A stretch of 64,000 nt of DNA, taken from positions 4,597,501 through 4,661,500 of the forward strand of contig CM057475.1 of NCBI GenBank assembly GCA_030035585.1, written 5' to 3'. The notes beneath the pieces are model-generated. The model saw nothing but the letters and a program-made list of their open reading frames with translations, made no database searches and was not told the origin of the DNA. This document shows, one piece after another, positions 48,735 to 59,405 of this stretch (within the stretch, counting starts at the first letter, position 1; every line of letters starts with the position of its first letter). A program made the translations under genes and the position numbers. This DNA comes from Dugong dugon (taxonomy: Eukaryota > Chordata > Mammalia > Sirenia > Dugongidae).

Positions 48735-51700
48735 ATGACAGCAACAAACTCACATCTATCAATAATTACACTGAACGTAAACGGACTCAATGCACCCATA
48801 AAGAGACGGAGAGTGGCAGAATGGATAAGAAAACAGGATCCATCAATTTGCTGTCTACAAGAGACACACCTTAGAAACAAAGATGTGAATTTATTAAAAC
48901 TAAAAGGTTGGAAAAAAATATATCAAGCTAACAACTATCAAAAAAGAGCAGGAGTGGCAATTCTAATCTCAGATAAAATAGACTTTAAAACAAAATCTAC
49001 CATAAAAGACAAAGAAGGACACTATATAATGATTAAGGGGATGATCCATCATGAAGACATAACCATAATAAATATCTATGCACCCAATGACAGGGCTCCA
49101 AAATACATAAAAAAAAAACTCTAACAGCACTGAAAAGAGAAATTGACAGTTCCACAATAATAGTAGGAGACTTCAACACACCACTCTCAGTAAAGGACAG
49201 AACAACTAAAAAGAAACTCAGCAAAGATACAGAAGACCGAAAGGACACAATCAGCCAACTGGACCTCATAGACATATATAGAACACTCCATCCAACCGCT
49301 GCAAAGTACACATTCTTTTCCAATGCACATGGAACGTTCTCCAGAATAGACCACATCTTAGGCCACAGAGCAATCCTCAACAAGATCCAAAATGCTGAGA
49401 TAATTCACAGTATCTTCTCTGACCACAATGCCATCAAGGTAGAAATTAACACTAGAAAGAGCAAGGAAAAAAAATCAAACACATGGAAACTGAATAATAA
49501 TCTGCTTACACATCAATGGGTAATAGAAGAAATCAGAGATGGAATTAAAAAATTCCTAGAATCAAATGAAAATGAAAACACATTATACCAAAACCTTTGG
49601 GACACAGCAAAGGCAGTCCTCAGAGGACAATTTATAGCAATAGATGCACATATCAAAAAAGAAGAAAGGGAAATAATCAAAACATTAACTACAGAACTCA
49701 AACAAATAGAAAGAGAACAACAAAAAAAGCCTACAACCACCGGAAGAAAGGAAATAGTAAAGATCAGAGCAGAAATCAATGAAATAGAGAACAGAAAAAC
49801 AATAGAAAGACTCAACAAAACCAAAAGTTGGTTCTTTGAAAGAATCAACAAAATCGACAAACCACTGGCCAGACTGACAAAAGAAAAACAGCAGAGGGCA
49901 CAAATAACCCAAATAAGAAATGAAATGGGGGACATTACAACAGACCCAACCGAAATAAAAAGGATTATAACAGAATATTATGAAAAACTATATTCCAACA
50001 AATTTGAAAACCTAGAGGAAATGGATAAATTTCTAGAAACATACGGCCTACCCAAACTACAACAAAGTGATATTGAAAATCTGAACAGACCCATAACAAG
50101 AGAAGAGATTGAAAAGGTAATAAAAAAACTCCCAACCAAAAAAAGCCCTGGCCCAGATGGCTTCACTGGAGAATTCTACAAAACATTTACAAAAGAGCTC
50201 CTACCAGTTCTACTCAAGTTATTTCAGAGCATAGAAGAGGAAGCAACACTTCCAAATTCATTCTATGAAGCCAGCATAACACTGATACCAAAACCAGGCA
50301 AAGACATCACAAAAAAAGAAAATTACAGACCAGTATCTCTCATGAATATAGATGCAAAAATTCTGAACAAAATTCTAGCCAATAGAATTCAGTATCATAT
50401 CAAAAAAATAATACACCACGACCAAGTAGGATTCATACCAGGTATGCAAGGATGGTTTAACATTAGAAAATCCATCAACGTAATCCACCACATAAATAAA
50501 AGGAAAGAAAAAAATCACATGATCATCTCAATTGATGCAGAAAAGGCATTTGACAAAGTCCAACACCCATTCCTGATAAAAGCTCTCAATAAAATAGGTA
50601 TAGAAGGGAAATTTCTCAACATAATAAAGGGCATCTATGCAAAACCAACAGCCAACATCATTCTTAATGGAGAGAGGCTGAAAACATTCCCCTTGAAAAC
50701 AGGAACAAGACCACTCCTATTTAACATTGTGCTGGAAGTTCTAGCTAGAGCAGTAAGGCAAGAGAAAGAAATAAAGGGCATCCAAATTGGTAAGGAAGAA
50801 GTTAAACTCTCCCTGTTTGCAGATGATATGATACTATACATAGAAAACCCTAAAGACTCCACGAGAAATCTACTGGAACTAATAGAAAGATTCAGCAGAG
50901 TAGCAGGATACAAGATAAACATTCAAAAATCAGTTGGATTCCTATACACCAGTAAAGTGAACGATGAAAAGGAGATCAGGAAATCAAGACTATTTTCAAT
51001 AGCCCCTAAAAAGATCAAATACTTAGGAATAAATCTGACCAGGAACATAAAAGACCTATACAAAGAAAACTACAAAACACTGCTGCATGAAATCCAAAGG
51101 GATCTACATAAATGGAAAAACATACCATGCTCATGGATAGGCAGACTCAACATTGTGAAAATGGCAATTCTACCTAAAGCAATTTACAAATACAATGCAA
51201 TCCCAATACAAATACCAACAACATTCTTCAAAGAGATGGAAAAACTAATTATTAACTTTATATGGAAAGGGAAGAAACCCCAAATAAGTAAAGCACTACT
51301 GAAGAAGAAGAATAAAGTTGGAGGACTCACACTACCTGACTTGAGAACCTACTATACAGCTACAATACTCAAAACAGCCTGGTACTGGTACAACAACAGA
51401 GACATTGACCAATGGAACAGAATTGAGAACTCAGATGTAAATCCATCCACCTACGGTCACCTGATTTTTGACAAGGGCCCAAAATACATCAAATGGGGAA
51501 AATACAGTCTTTTTAACAAATGGTGCTGGCAAAACTGGATATCCATTTGTAGAAAAATGAAACAGGACCCATACCTCACACCATATACAAAAACTACTTC
51601 AAAATGGATCAAAGACCTGAATATAAAGCCTCAGACTATAAAATTCATAGAAGAAAAAATAGGACCAACACTTCAGGCCTTAATACATGGCATTAACAGG

Positions 51701-52574
51701 ATACAAACCATAAACATCAACACAAAAAACCCAACAGATAAACTAGATAATTGGGATCTTCTAAAAATCAAACATCTATGCTCTTCAAAAGATTTCACCA
51801 AAAGAGTTAAAAGAGAACCTACAGACTGGGAAAAAATTTTTGGAGAGTACAAGTCAGACAAAGGTCTAATCTCCATAATCTACAAGAAAATCCAACACCT
51901 CCACAACAAAAGACAACCAATCCTATCAAAAAATGGGCAAAGGAAATGAACAGACACTTCACCAAGGAAGACACTCAAATGGCCAACAGACACATGAGGA
52001 AATGCTCGCGATCACTAGCCATTAGAGAAATGCAAATTAAAACCACAATGAGATACCATCTCACCCCGGCATTACTGGCAGGAATCAAAAATACTGGAAA
52101 TAACAAATGGCACGAATCAAAAATACTGGAAATAACAAATGTTGGAGGGGCTGCGGGGAGACGGGAACTCTTATACTCTGCTGGTGGGAATGCAAAATGA
52201 TACAACCATTTTGGAAAATGATATGGCATTTCCTCAGAAAGCTAGAAATAGACATACCATTCGATCCAGCAATCCCACTCCTAGGAATATATCCTAGAGA
52301 AATAAGAGTCATCACTCGAATAGACATACGCACACCTATGTTCATGGCAGCATTATTCACAATAGCAAAACTATGGAAACTACCTCGATGTCCATCAACA
52401 GATGAATGGATACACAAACTATGGTACATACACACAATGGAGTACTATGCAACGAGAAAGAACAACAATGAATCTGTGAACCATCTCATAACATGGATGA
52501 AACTGGAGGACATCATGCTGAGTGAAATAAGTCAATCACAAAAGGACAAATATTGTATGAGACCTCTATTGTAA
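48735..52574 (+). pseudogene. L1 copy C ORF2 (nearly intact endonuclease-reverse transcriptase)
   Basis: The endonuclease domain has LNVNGLNAPIKRRRVAEW, CCLQETHLR, GDFNTPL and an SDHNAIKVE histidine motif. A homopolymer frameshift lies near 49108-49118 (A9). From there the frame is open to 51949, including 674 codons from the Met at 49925. RT motifs: [15 protein letters not shown] at ~50531 and LFADDMILY at ~50817. The segment [14 protein letters not shown] at ~50700 lacks six codons present in copies A and B (QGCPLS type). A frameshift near 51915 ends the frame. The cysteine-containing C-terminus follows at 51946-52574 with a 34-bp tandem duplication at ~52076-52143. Confidence 0.92.
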
Positions 52575-54080
52575 AAACCAATGAAAAAATTCACATGCAA
52601 AATGTAACAATCCTTGTTGGTTACCAGGGATGGGGGCGGGGGGGAAATACTAAATAGGTAATAGGTAAGTGGTAACTTGGGTGAGAGGTGAGATAGTACA
52701 TAGTACAGGGGAAACTAACACAACCTGCACAAGGAAAGGTCATGGAGGCCCTATAGACACATCCAAACCCCCCGAGGGACTGAGTTGTTGGACGGAGGGC
52801 TCTGGGGACCATGATCTCGGGGAACATCTAGCTCAATTGGCATGACACTACTTATAAAGATAATGCTCTACATTCTACCTTGGTGAGTAGTGTCTGGGGT
52901 CTTAAAAGCCTATGAGCGGCCATCTAAGATACTCCACTGATCTCATCCCTTCGGGAACAAGGGAGAACGAAGAGAACAGGATACAAGGAAAAGATTAGTC
53001 CGAAGGACTAATGGTCCACAGCTACCAAGGCCTCCACGGGACTGAGTCCAGTACAGCTGGATGGTGCCTGGCTACCACCAATGACTCCTCTGACCAGGAT
53101 CACAACAGAGGGTTCTGGGCAGAGCTGGAGAAGGATGTAGAACATAATTTTAACTCCCAAAAAAAAAAAAAAAAAAAAAAGAAGACCAGATTTACTGGCC
53201 TAAAGAATACTAGAGAAACCTCAAGAGTGTGGCCCCCAGACACCCTTTCAGCTCAGAGGTGAAGTTACCTTCGAGGTTCGATGTTAAGCCTGGGAATGGA
53301 CAGCCCAGTAAAACTAAATGGGGCTAACGAGGTACAGGAGTCCGGTGACAAGGGCCAGAAGGCAGAGAGAGAGTAGGAAACTGATGATAAGGAACACAAA
53401 TTGAATAAGGACACTGTCGATGTATTGTGAGATTGTTGACCACTGCTATAGGGCAACATTTGTAGTAACTATTAAATGGGAGGCTGTTTTGTCCTGTAAG
53501 CCTTCATCTTGGGCGAGAATGGCAGCACAATTGGAAGAGCATAGTCAATATCACTTAAATGTGTAAGTAAAAAGTTTTGAAATGGTGTTTAAATAAAATA
53601 AAATAAAATAAAAAATAAACAAATGAGACTAAAGAGGTACAATAGTCCACTGACAAGGTCCAGAAGACAGAAGGGGACAAGGAAGCCCCCTGGTGATAGG
53701 GAACACAAGGTGGAGTAAGGATATTCTTGATGTGCTGTGAGATTGTTAACCATTGTCATAGGGCAACATGTGTAGTAACTGTTAAATGAAAAATTATTTT
53801 GCTCTGTAAGCCTTCATCTTAAGTGAGAATAACAGCACAGTTGGAAGAGCGTAGTCAATGTCACTGAACTGTGAATGTAGAAATTTTTGAAACGGTGCAT
53901 CTTTGGCCATCTGTAATTTTCATCAAAAAAAAAAAAAAAAGGTTGAGAATTTAGAGGCTTAATACGTTGTGGGGTTGTTAACCAATGTCATAGAACAACA
54001 TGTGTACTACTATTTCATGAGAAACTATTTGCTCTGTAAGCTTTCACCTGAAGTACAATAAAATACATAAAAAAAAAAAA
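52575..54080 (+). repeat. L1 copy C 3' UTR with duplicated modules
   Basis: A G-rich tract follows the ORF2 stop (52628-52646, gggatgggggcggggggg). Related ~300-bp modules occur at about 53310-53585 and 53622-53930 and, shortened, 53944-54080; each carries a version of 'gttgttaaccattgtcatag' and 'ctctgtaagccttcatctt'. An (AAAAT)n run (53590-53618) and A-runs (53158-53180; 53925-53940) sit between them. Copy B has two such modules, copy C three. Confidence 0.85.
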
Positions 54081-54909
54081 TCATGTTCCACCAAAATGAT
54101 AATAGTGGTTATAATTAATAATGATAACAACAGTTCTGGATGGAGTAGTTTTCTTTTTGGCTTATTTATTTCTACATGTTCTAAAATGGTCATGTTTTAC
54201 TTCTGTAGAAAGCAAAACAATAAAAGTTGTTCAAGTATGGGTAAAAAAAAAAAAAAAAAAGAATACCACAATAAAAGCTGCTGTAGGCAAGAGCTATGGA
54301 TGAATGCTAAAACAAGCAGGCAAAACTTTAAGGAGAAATAGGATATTTACAAAACCTTCAAGTATATTCTCCAGCATATTTATTAATTACTGGGGTGGTT
54401 TTAACATATGTCCACAAATTTTTTTATATTCTTCCCTCCTGGAGGTAGAGCCTAATTACCTTTCCCTAAGTGTTGGCTGGACTTAGTGACTGCTTCTAAA
54501 AAACAGAGTATGGAAAAGGAAAAGCAGTAACTTTACAAAGGAGAAACCTGGCAAACACCACCTTAACCAAATAGTCAAGGTTAACATCACCAGTAATAAA
54601 TCTGGTGGCATCATGTACCCTCTGATACGATGTGATGGAAAGAGCACTTCACTTCTTCCCCAAAATCTATAACCCCAGCCTAAACATGAGAAAGTGTCAG
54701 CCAAACCCAAACTGAGGTGTCGACATAGCTGACCAGTAATCTTCAAAAGTGTCAAGGTCATGTAAGACAAGGAAAGACTGAGAACTGCCACAGATGGAGG
54801 ACACTGGGGAGACAGGACGACTAAATGCGATGTGGTACTGGATTGGATCTCAGAAAAAAGACATTAGTGGAAAAACTGGTGAAATCCAAATAAAGTCTGT
54901 GGTTTAGTT
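54081..54909 (+). mobile_element. Probable L1 3'-transduced sequence (two blocks)
   Basis: Non-L1-copy sequence between the L1 poly(A) (54069-54080) and the 3' target-site duplication (54922). Block 1 (54081-54242) ends with AATAAA 54219-54224 and A18 at 54243-54260. Block 2 (54261-54909) ends with AATAAA 54889-54894 and A14 at 54910-54923. Block 2's right part resembles an old L1 3' UTR (gaaatccaaataaagtctgt). No separate duplication is seen inside. The layout fits serial read-through transduction. Confidence 0.75.
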
Positions 54910-54921
54910 AAAAAAAAAAAA

Positions 54922-54937
54922 AAGAATAATGCTATGA
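54922..54937 (+). repeat. 3' target-site duplication of L1 copy C
   Basis: Perfect repeat of 45545-45560, immediately after the last poly(A). The old minus-strand L1 then resumes with atattcatgtacaagttttt. Confidence 0.95.
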
Positions 54938-55199
54938 ATATTCATGTACAAGTTTTTGGGTAGACATATGTTTTCATTTCTTACATGTATTCCAAGGAAT
55001 TTAATTGCTCGGTCATATGCTAACCCTAAGTTTCATTATCTGAGGAACTGCCAGACTGTTTTCCAAAGGGGGTGCACCATTTTATATTCCCAACATCAGT
55101 AACACTTGTTATATTGTCTGTCTTTTTTATTATAGTCATCCTAGTGAATGTGAAATGGTATCTCATTGTGGTTTTGATTTACATTTCCCTGATGACTAA
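54938..55199 (-). mobile_element. Old L1 (minus), second piece
   Basis: Continues the L1 interrupted at 45560 (ggaactgccagactgttttc; gtgaatgtgaaatggtatct). Interrupted again by SINEs at 55200. Confidence 0.88.
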
Positions 55200-55202
55200 C
55201 GG

Positions 55203-55369
55203 TGGAGCCCTGGTGGCTCAGTGGATAAGAGCTCAGCTGCTAACCAGAAGGCTGACATTTCAAATCCACCAGCCGCTCCTTGGAAATCCTATAGGGAAGT
55301 TCTACTCTGTCCTATAGGGTGGCTATGAGCTGGAACCGACTTGAAGGCACCTAACAACAACAACAACAA
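55203..55369 (+). mobile_element. AfroSINE 1 of a pair, plus
   Basis: Complete AfroSINE: gagccctggtggctcagtgg head, gctgctaaccagaaggctga, ctccttggaaatcctatagg, then the RTE-like end with ggaaccgacttgaaggcacc and an aacaacaacaacaac tail. Flanked by tgactaa at 55193-55199 and 55370-55376. Confidence 0.95.
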
Positions 55370-55376
55370 TGACTAA

Positions 55377-55468
55377 TGGAGCCCTGGTTGCGTAGTGGTT
55401 AAGAGCTCGTCTGCTAACCAAAACGTCAGCAGTTGGAATCCACCAGTAGCTCCTTGGAAACCCTACCT
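55377..55468 (+). mobile_element. AfroSINE 2 of a pair, plus, left half
   Basis: Head tggagccctggttgcgtagtg and ctgctaaccaaaacgtcagc, running to ctccttggaaaccctacc at 55467, where an RTE element interrupts it. The right half is at 57231-57327. Confidence 0.92.
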
Positions 55469-57230
55469 TATGTAATGTTGTGTTGTGTCGTGTCGTGTCA
55501 CGTCATGTTATGTTAGGTGCCGTCCAATCTGTTCCCACTCATAGCGACCCTATGTGCAACAGAACAAAGCACTGCCAAGTCCTGTGCCATCCTCATGATC
55601 ATTGTTATGCTTCAACCATTGTTGCAGCCACTGTGTCAATCCATCTCATTGAGGGTCTTCCTCTTTTTCCCTGACCCTCTACTTTGCCAAGCATCATGTC
55701 CTTCTCCAGGGTCTGATTTCTCCTGGTTACACGTCCAAAGTACGTGAGACAAAGTCTTGCCATCCTCGCTTCTAAGGAACATTCTGGGTGTACTTTTTCC
55801 AAGACAGATTTGTTCGTTCTTTTAGCAATCCATGGTATATTCAATATTCTTCACCAACACCATAATTAAAAGGCATCAGTTCTTCGATCTTCCTTATTCA
55901 TTGTCCACCATATTCATGGACATTCATTTTCACATGCATATGAGGCAGTTGAAAACTTCATGGCTTGGGTCAGGCATACCTTAGTCTTTAAAGTGACATC
56001 TTTGCTTTCTAACACTTTAAAGAGAACTTTTGCAGCAGATTTGCCCAGTGCAATGCATTGTTTGAGTTCTTGACTGCTGCTTCCCTGGGCGTTGATTGTG
56101 ACTCCAAGCAGAATGAAATCCTTGATGACATCAATCATTTTTTTCCATTTATCATGATGTTACTTACGAGGATTTTTGTTTTCTTTATGATGAGGTGTAA
56201 TCCATACTGAAGGCTGTGGTCTTTGATCTTCACCAGTAAGTGCTTCAAGTTCTCTTCACTTTCAGCAAGCAAGGTTGTGTCATCTGCGCATTGTAGGTTG
56301 TTAATGAGTCTTCCTCCTATCCTGATACCCCATTCTTCTTCATATAGTCCAGCTTCTAGGATCATTTGTTCAGCATACAAATTGAATAAGTATGGTGAAA
56401 GGATACAACCCTGACGCACACCTTTCCTGACTTTAAACCATGCAGTATCCCCTTATTCTGTTCAAATGACTGTCTCTTGATCTAGGTACAGTTTCCTCAT
56501 GAGCACAGTTAAGTGTTCTGGAATTCCCATTCTTCATAATGTGATTCATAATTTGTTATGATCCACACAGTCAAATGTCTTTGCATAGTCAATGAAACAC
56601 AGGTAAACATCTTTGTGGTATTCTCTGCTTTCAGCCAGGATCCATCTGACATCAGCAATGATATCCTTCGTTCCACGTCCTCTTCTGAATCCAGCTTGAA
56701 TTTCTGACAGTTTCCTGTCAATGTGCTGCTGCAACAGCTTTTGAATGATCTTCAGCAAAATTTTACTTGCGTGTAGTGTTAATGATATTGCTTGATAATT
56801 TCCGCATTCTTTTGGATCACCTGTCTTTGGAATAAGCATAAATATGGATCTCTCCCAGTCAGTTGGCCAGGTAGCTGTCTTCCAAATCTCTTGGCATAGA
56901 TGAGTGAGTACTTCCAGAGTTGCATCCATTTGTTGAAACATCTCAGTTGGTATTCTGTCAATTCCTGGAGCCTTGTTTTTCACCAATGTCTTTAGTGCAG
57001 CTTGGACTTCTTCCTTCAGTATCATTGGTTCTTGATCATATGCTACCTGCTGAAGTGATTGAACATCGGCCAATTCTTTTTGGTACAGTGACTCTTTGTA
57101 TTCCTACCATCTTCTTTTTCTGCTTCCTGCATTGTTCAGTATTTTGCCCATAGAGTCCTTCACTATTGCAACACAAGGCTTGAATTTTTTTCAGTTCTTT
57201 CAGCTTTGTTTCAATTTCAGTTCTTCCAGT
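55469..57230 (-). mobile_element. RTE LINE (RTE1_LA-like), 5'-truncated, minus, inside an AfroSINE
   Basis: The left edge is a drifting pentanucleotide tail (gttgtgttgtgtcgtgtcgt) next to ttaggtgccgtccaatctg, the 3' end of the element. Minus-strand open pieces: 55605-55844, 55914-56138, 56135-56419 (QGCILSPYLFNLYAEQM; LQCADDTTLLAESEENL, so the catalytic ADD is kept) and 56546-57073 (NKAPGIDRIPTEMFQQMDA; FIDYAKTFDCVDHNKL). Frameshifted and 5'-truncated. The flanking SINE sequence tccttggaaaccctac / tctttggaaactctat is duplicated at both edges. Confidence 0.9.
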
Positions 57231-57327
57231 TCTTTGGAAACTCTATGTGGCAGTTCTACTCTGCACTATAGGGTCACTATGAGTCAGAATCGACTCAATG
57301 GCAATGAGTTTGGTTTGGTTGTGGTTT
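57231..57327 (+). mobile_element. AfroSINE 2 of a pair, right half
   Basis: Resumes with tctttggaaactctatgtgg and ends ggcaatgagtttggtttggt, followed by a third tgactaa at 57330-57336. Confidence 0.9.
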
Positions 57328-57329
57328 AG

Positions 57330-59170
57330 TGACTAATAATGTTGAGCATCTTTTCATGTGAGTGTTAACCATTTGTATAGCTTCTTGGAGAAATTTCTGT
57401 TCCAATGCTCTGCCCATTTTTAATTGGGTTATTTGCTTTTTACTGTTACGAGTTCCTTATATATTCTGGATACTAGACCCTTATCAGACATATGATTTAC
57501 AAATATTTTCTTCTTTTCTGTGGGTTTCTTTTTCACTTTCTTGATGGTGTCCTTTGAAGCATAAAAGCTTTTAATTTTGGTGAAGTCCAGTTTATCTATT
57601 TTTTCTTTTGTTGTTCATGCTTTCAGTGTCATACCCAATTTATTCCTGTATTTTCTTCTAAGTTTTATAATGGTAGCTTTCACATTTAGGTCCATGGTAA
57701 ATTTTGAGTTACTTTTTGTGTGTGGTGTGAGGTGGGGCCCAACTTCATTCTTTGGTACCTGGATATCCCATTGTCCAACACCATATATTGAAGAGACTAT
57801 TCTTTTTCCCATTGAATTATTTTGACATCTTTGTCAAAAATTAATTGAGTAGGTTTTTGGTTTAATCCTTTTTATATGTTGCTGGATTTAGGTTACCTTG
57901 TTTTTTGTTTTTGAGAATTTTTGCATCTATATTCATAAGGGAAATTGGACGGTAGTTTTCTATTCTTTTGATGTCTCTGTCTGGTTTTGGTATCAGGGTA
58001 ATACTGGCCTCATAAAGAAATTAAGAAGTGTTTTTTCCTCCTCCATTTGTTAGAGAGTTTTTGAACTACTGATACGCGTTTAAATTTTGGCAAAATTCAA
58101 CAGTGAAGTCATTTTGGGTATGGGCCTTTCCCTTTAGGACGTTTTTTTGATTACCACTTCAACCGATACAGATATTCAGATTTTTTATTCATCAATTTTG
58201 GTAGTTTGTGTCCTTCTAGGACTTGTCCATTTCATCTAGGTTAAGAAATATTTTGGCATCCTATTGTCCATAGTATTTCCTTATAATATCTTTTATTTCT
58301 TTAAGGTCAGTATTGATGCCCCCTCTTTTGAGTCCTGATTTTAATCATTTGAGTCCTCTCTCTTTTTCCCTTGGTAAATCTAGCTAAACCCTTCTCAATT
58401 TTTTTTTATCATTTCTGAAAATCAATTTTTATTTTATTGATTTTTTCTATTCTGTATTTCATTTATTACCACTCTAATCTTTATTTTCCTTTATTTCTGC
58501 TTCTTTACATTTAGTTTACTCTTGTTTTTCTAGTTTCCTAAGGTGGATGTTTAGATTATTAATATGAGATTTTCTAAATATAATTGTTTACAGCTATAAA
58601 TTTCTCTTTGAGAATTGCTTTAGCCGAATTCCAAACATTTTGGTATGTTGTGCTTTTGTTTTCATTCACCTCAAAATAATTTATAATTTCTTTTATGACT
58701 TCTTCTTTGACCCATTGATTATTTAGTATTGTGGATAAATTTACACATATTTACAAATTTCCTAAGTTTTCTTCTGTTATAGATTTCTAACTCAATTCCA
58801 CTGTAGTTGAGAAACATCCTTTGTATGATTTCAGTCCTTTTAGATGTATTGATGTTTATTTTACAGCTTCGCATATGATCTATCTTGGAGAATGTTCCAC
58901 GTACAAAAGAGAAGAATGTGTATTCTCTTGTTGCAAGTGGAGTGTTCTATAGATTTCTATTAAGTCTAAATGTTTTGTAGTGTTGTTCAAGTCTTCTATA
59001 TCCTTGTTGATCATCTGACTAGCTGTTCTATCCATTATTGAAAGTGGGGTGTTGAAGTCTCCAACCATTATTGCTAAATTGTCTATTTTTCCTTCAGTTC
59101 TGTCAGTTTTTGCTTCATGGGTTTTGGGGTCTGTTGTTAGGTGTATATATGTTTATAATTGTTATATATT
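57330..59170 (-). mobile_element. Old L1 (minus), third piece: ORF2 RT and endonuclease region
   Basis: Continues the same old L1 toward its 5' part. The complement encodes decayed RT sequence near 57900-58050 (gtctggttttggtatcaggg) and endonuclease sequence near 58880-59068, where a minus-strand frame reads [18 protein letters not shown]. The order of the three pieces is collinear with L1 read 3' to 5', so they are one element. Confidence 0.88.
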
Positions 59171-59209
59171 TGTGATATTTGATGAATGCTTGGACCATCA
59201 AGTGGACAA

Positions 59210-59405
59210 GACCTAGACTTGAGTCCCAGATCTGCTCTTCACCAGCTGTGTGGCCAGACCTTGCTTAACTACTCTGAGCCTCCACTTCTGTTTCTAAAGA
59301 GGGGGTAACAATAATACTTACCTCCAAGAATTGACTGAAGGTTAAATATATAAATAAATATAAATGAAGTACAGCACCTGGTAGCTGACAGGTGTTCACT
59401 AAACG
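59210..59405 (+). repeat. MIR SINE
   Basis: Clear MIR: acttgagtcccagatctgct, gtgtggccagaccttgctta, then an aataatacttacctccaaga stretch. Confidence 0.85.

Larger units (their letters stand above)
45561..54080 (+). mobile_element. Full-length L1 LINE, copy C (youngest, inactive)
   Basis: An ~8.5-kb L1 with 5' UTR 45561-47310, ORF1 47311-48304 (frameshifted), ORF2 48735-52574 (few lesions) and a 3' UTR ending in AATAAA (54057-54062) and poly(A) 54069-54080. It begins tcaggggcaagatggcgctc, whose caagatggc matches the YY1 motif known at the 5' end of primate L1. The 5' UTR has 266-bp GC-rich monomers. A perfect 16-bp target-site duplication and fewer lesions than copies A and B mark it as the most recent of the three. 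Its 3' duplication lies at 54922, not at 54081, so extra sequence was carried along. Confidence 0.95.

Noticed and set aside
49925-51949. A 674-codon RT as a novel or domesticated reverse transcriptase
   Set aside because: It is in place within a standard L1 with frameshifts on both sides and a lost RT motif; no sign of host exaptation.
45561-54937. A processed pseudogene or unknown gene as the origin of the extra 3' sequence
   Set aside because: No coding frame of note in 54081-54909; transduced non-coding flank is the simpler reading, though not proven.
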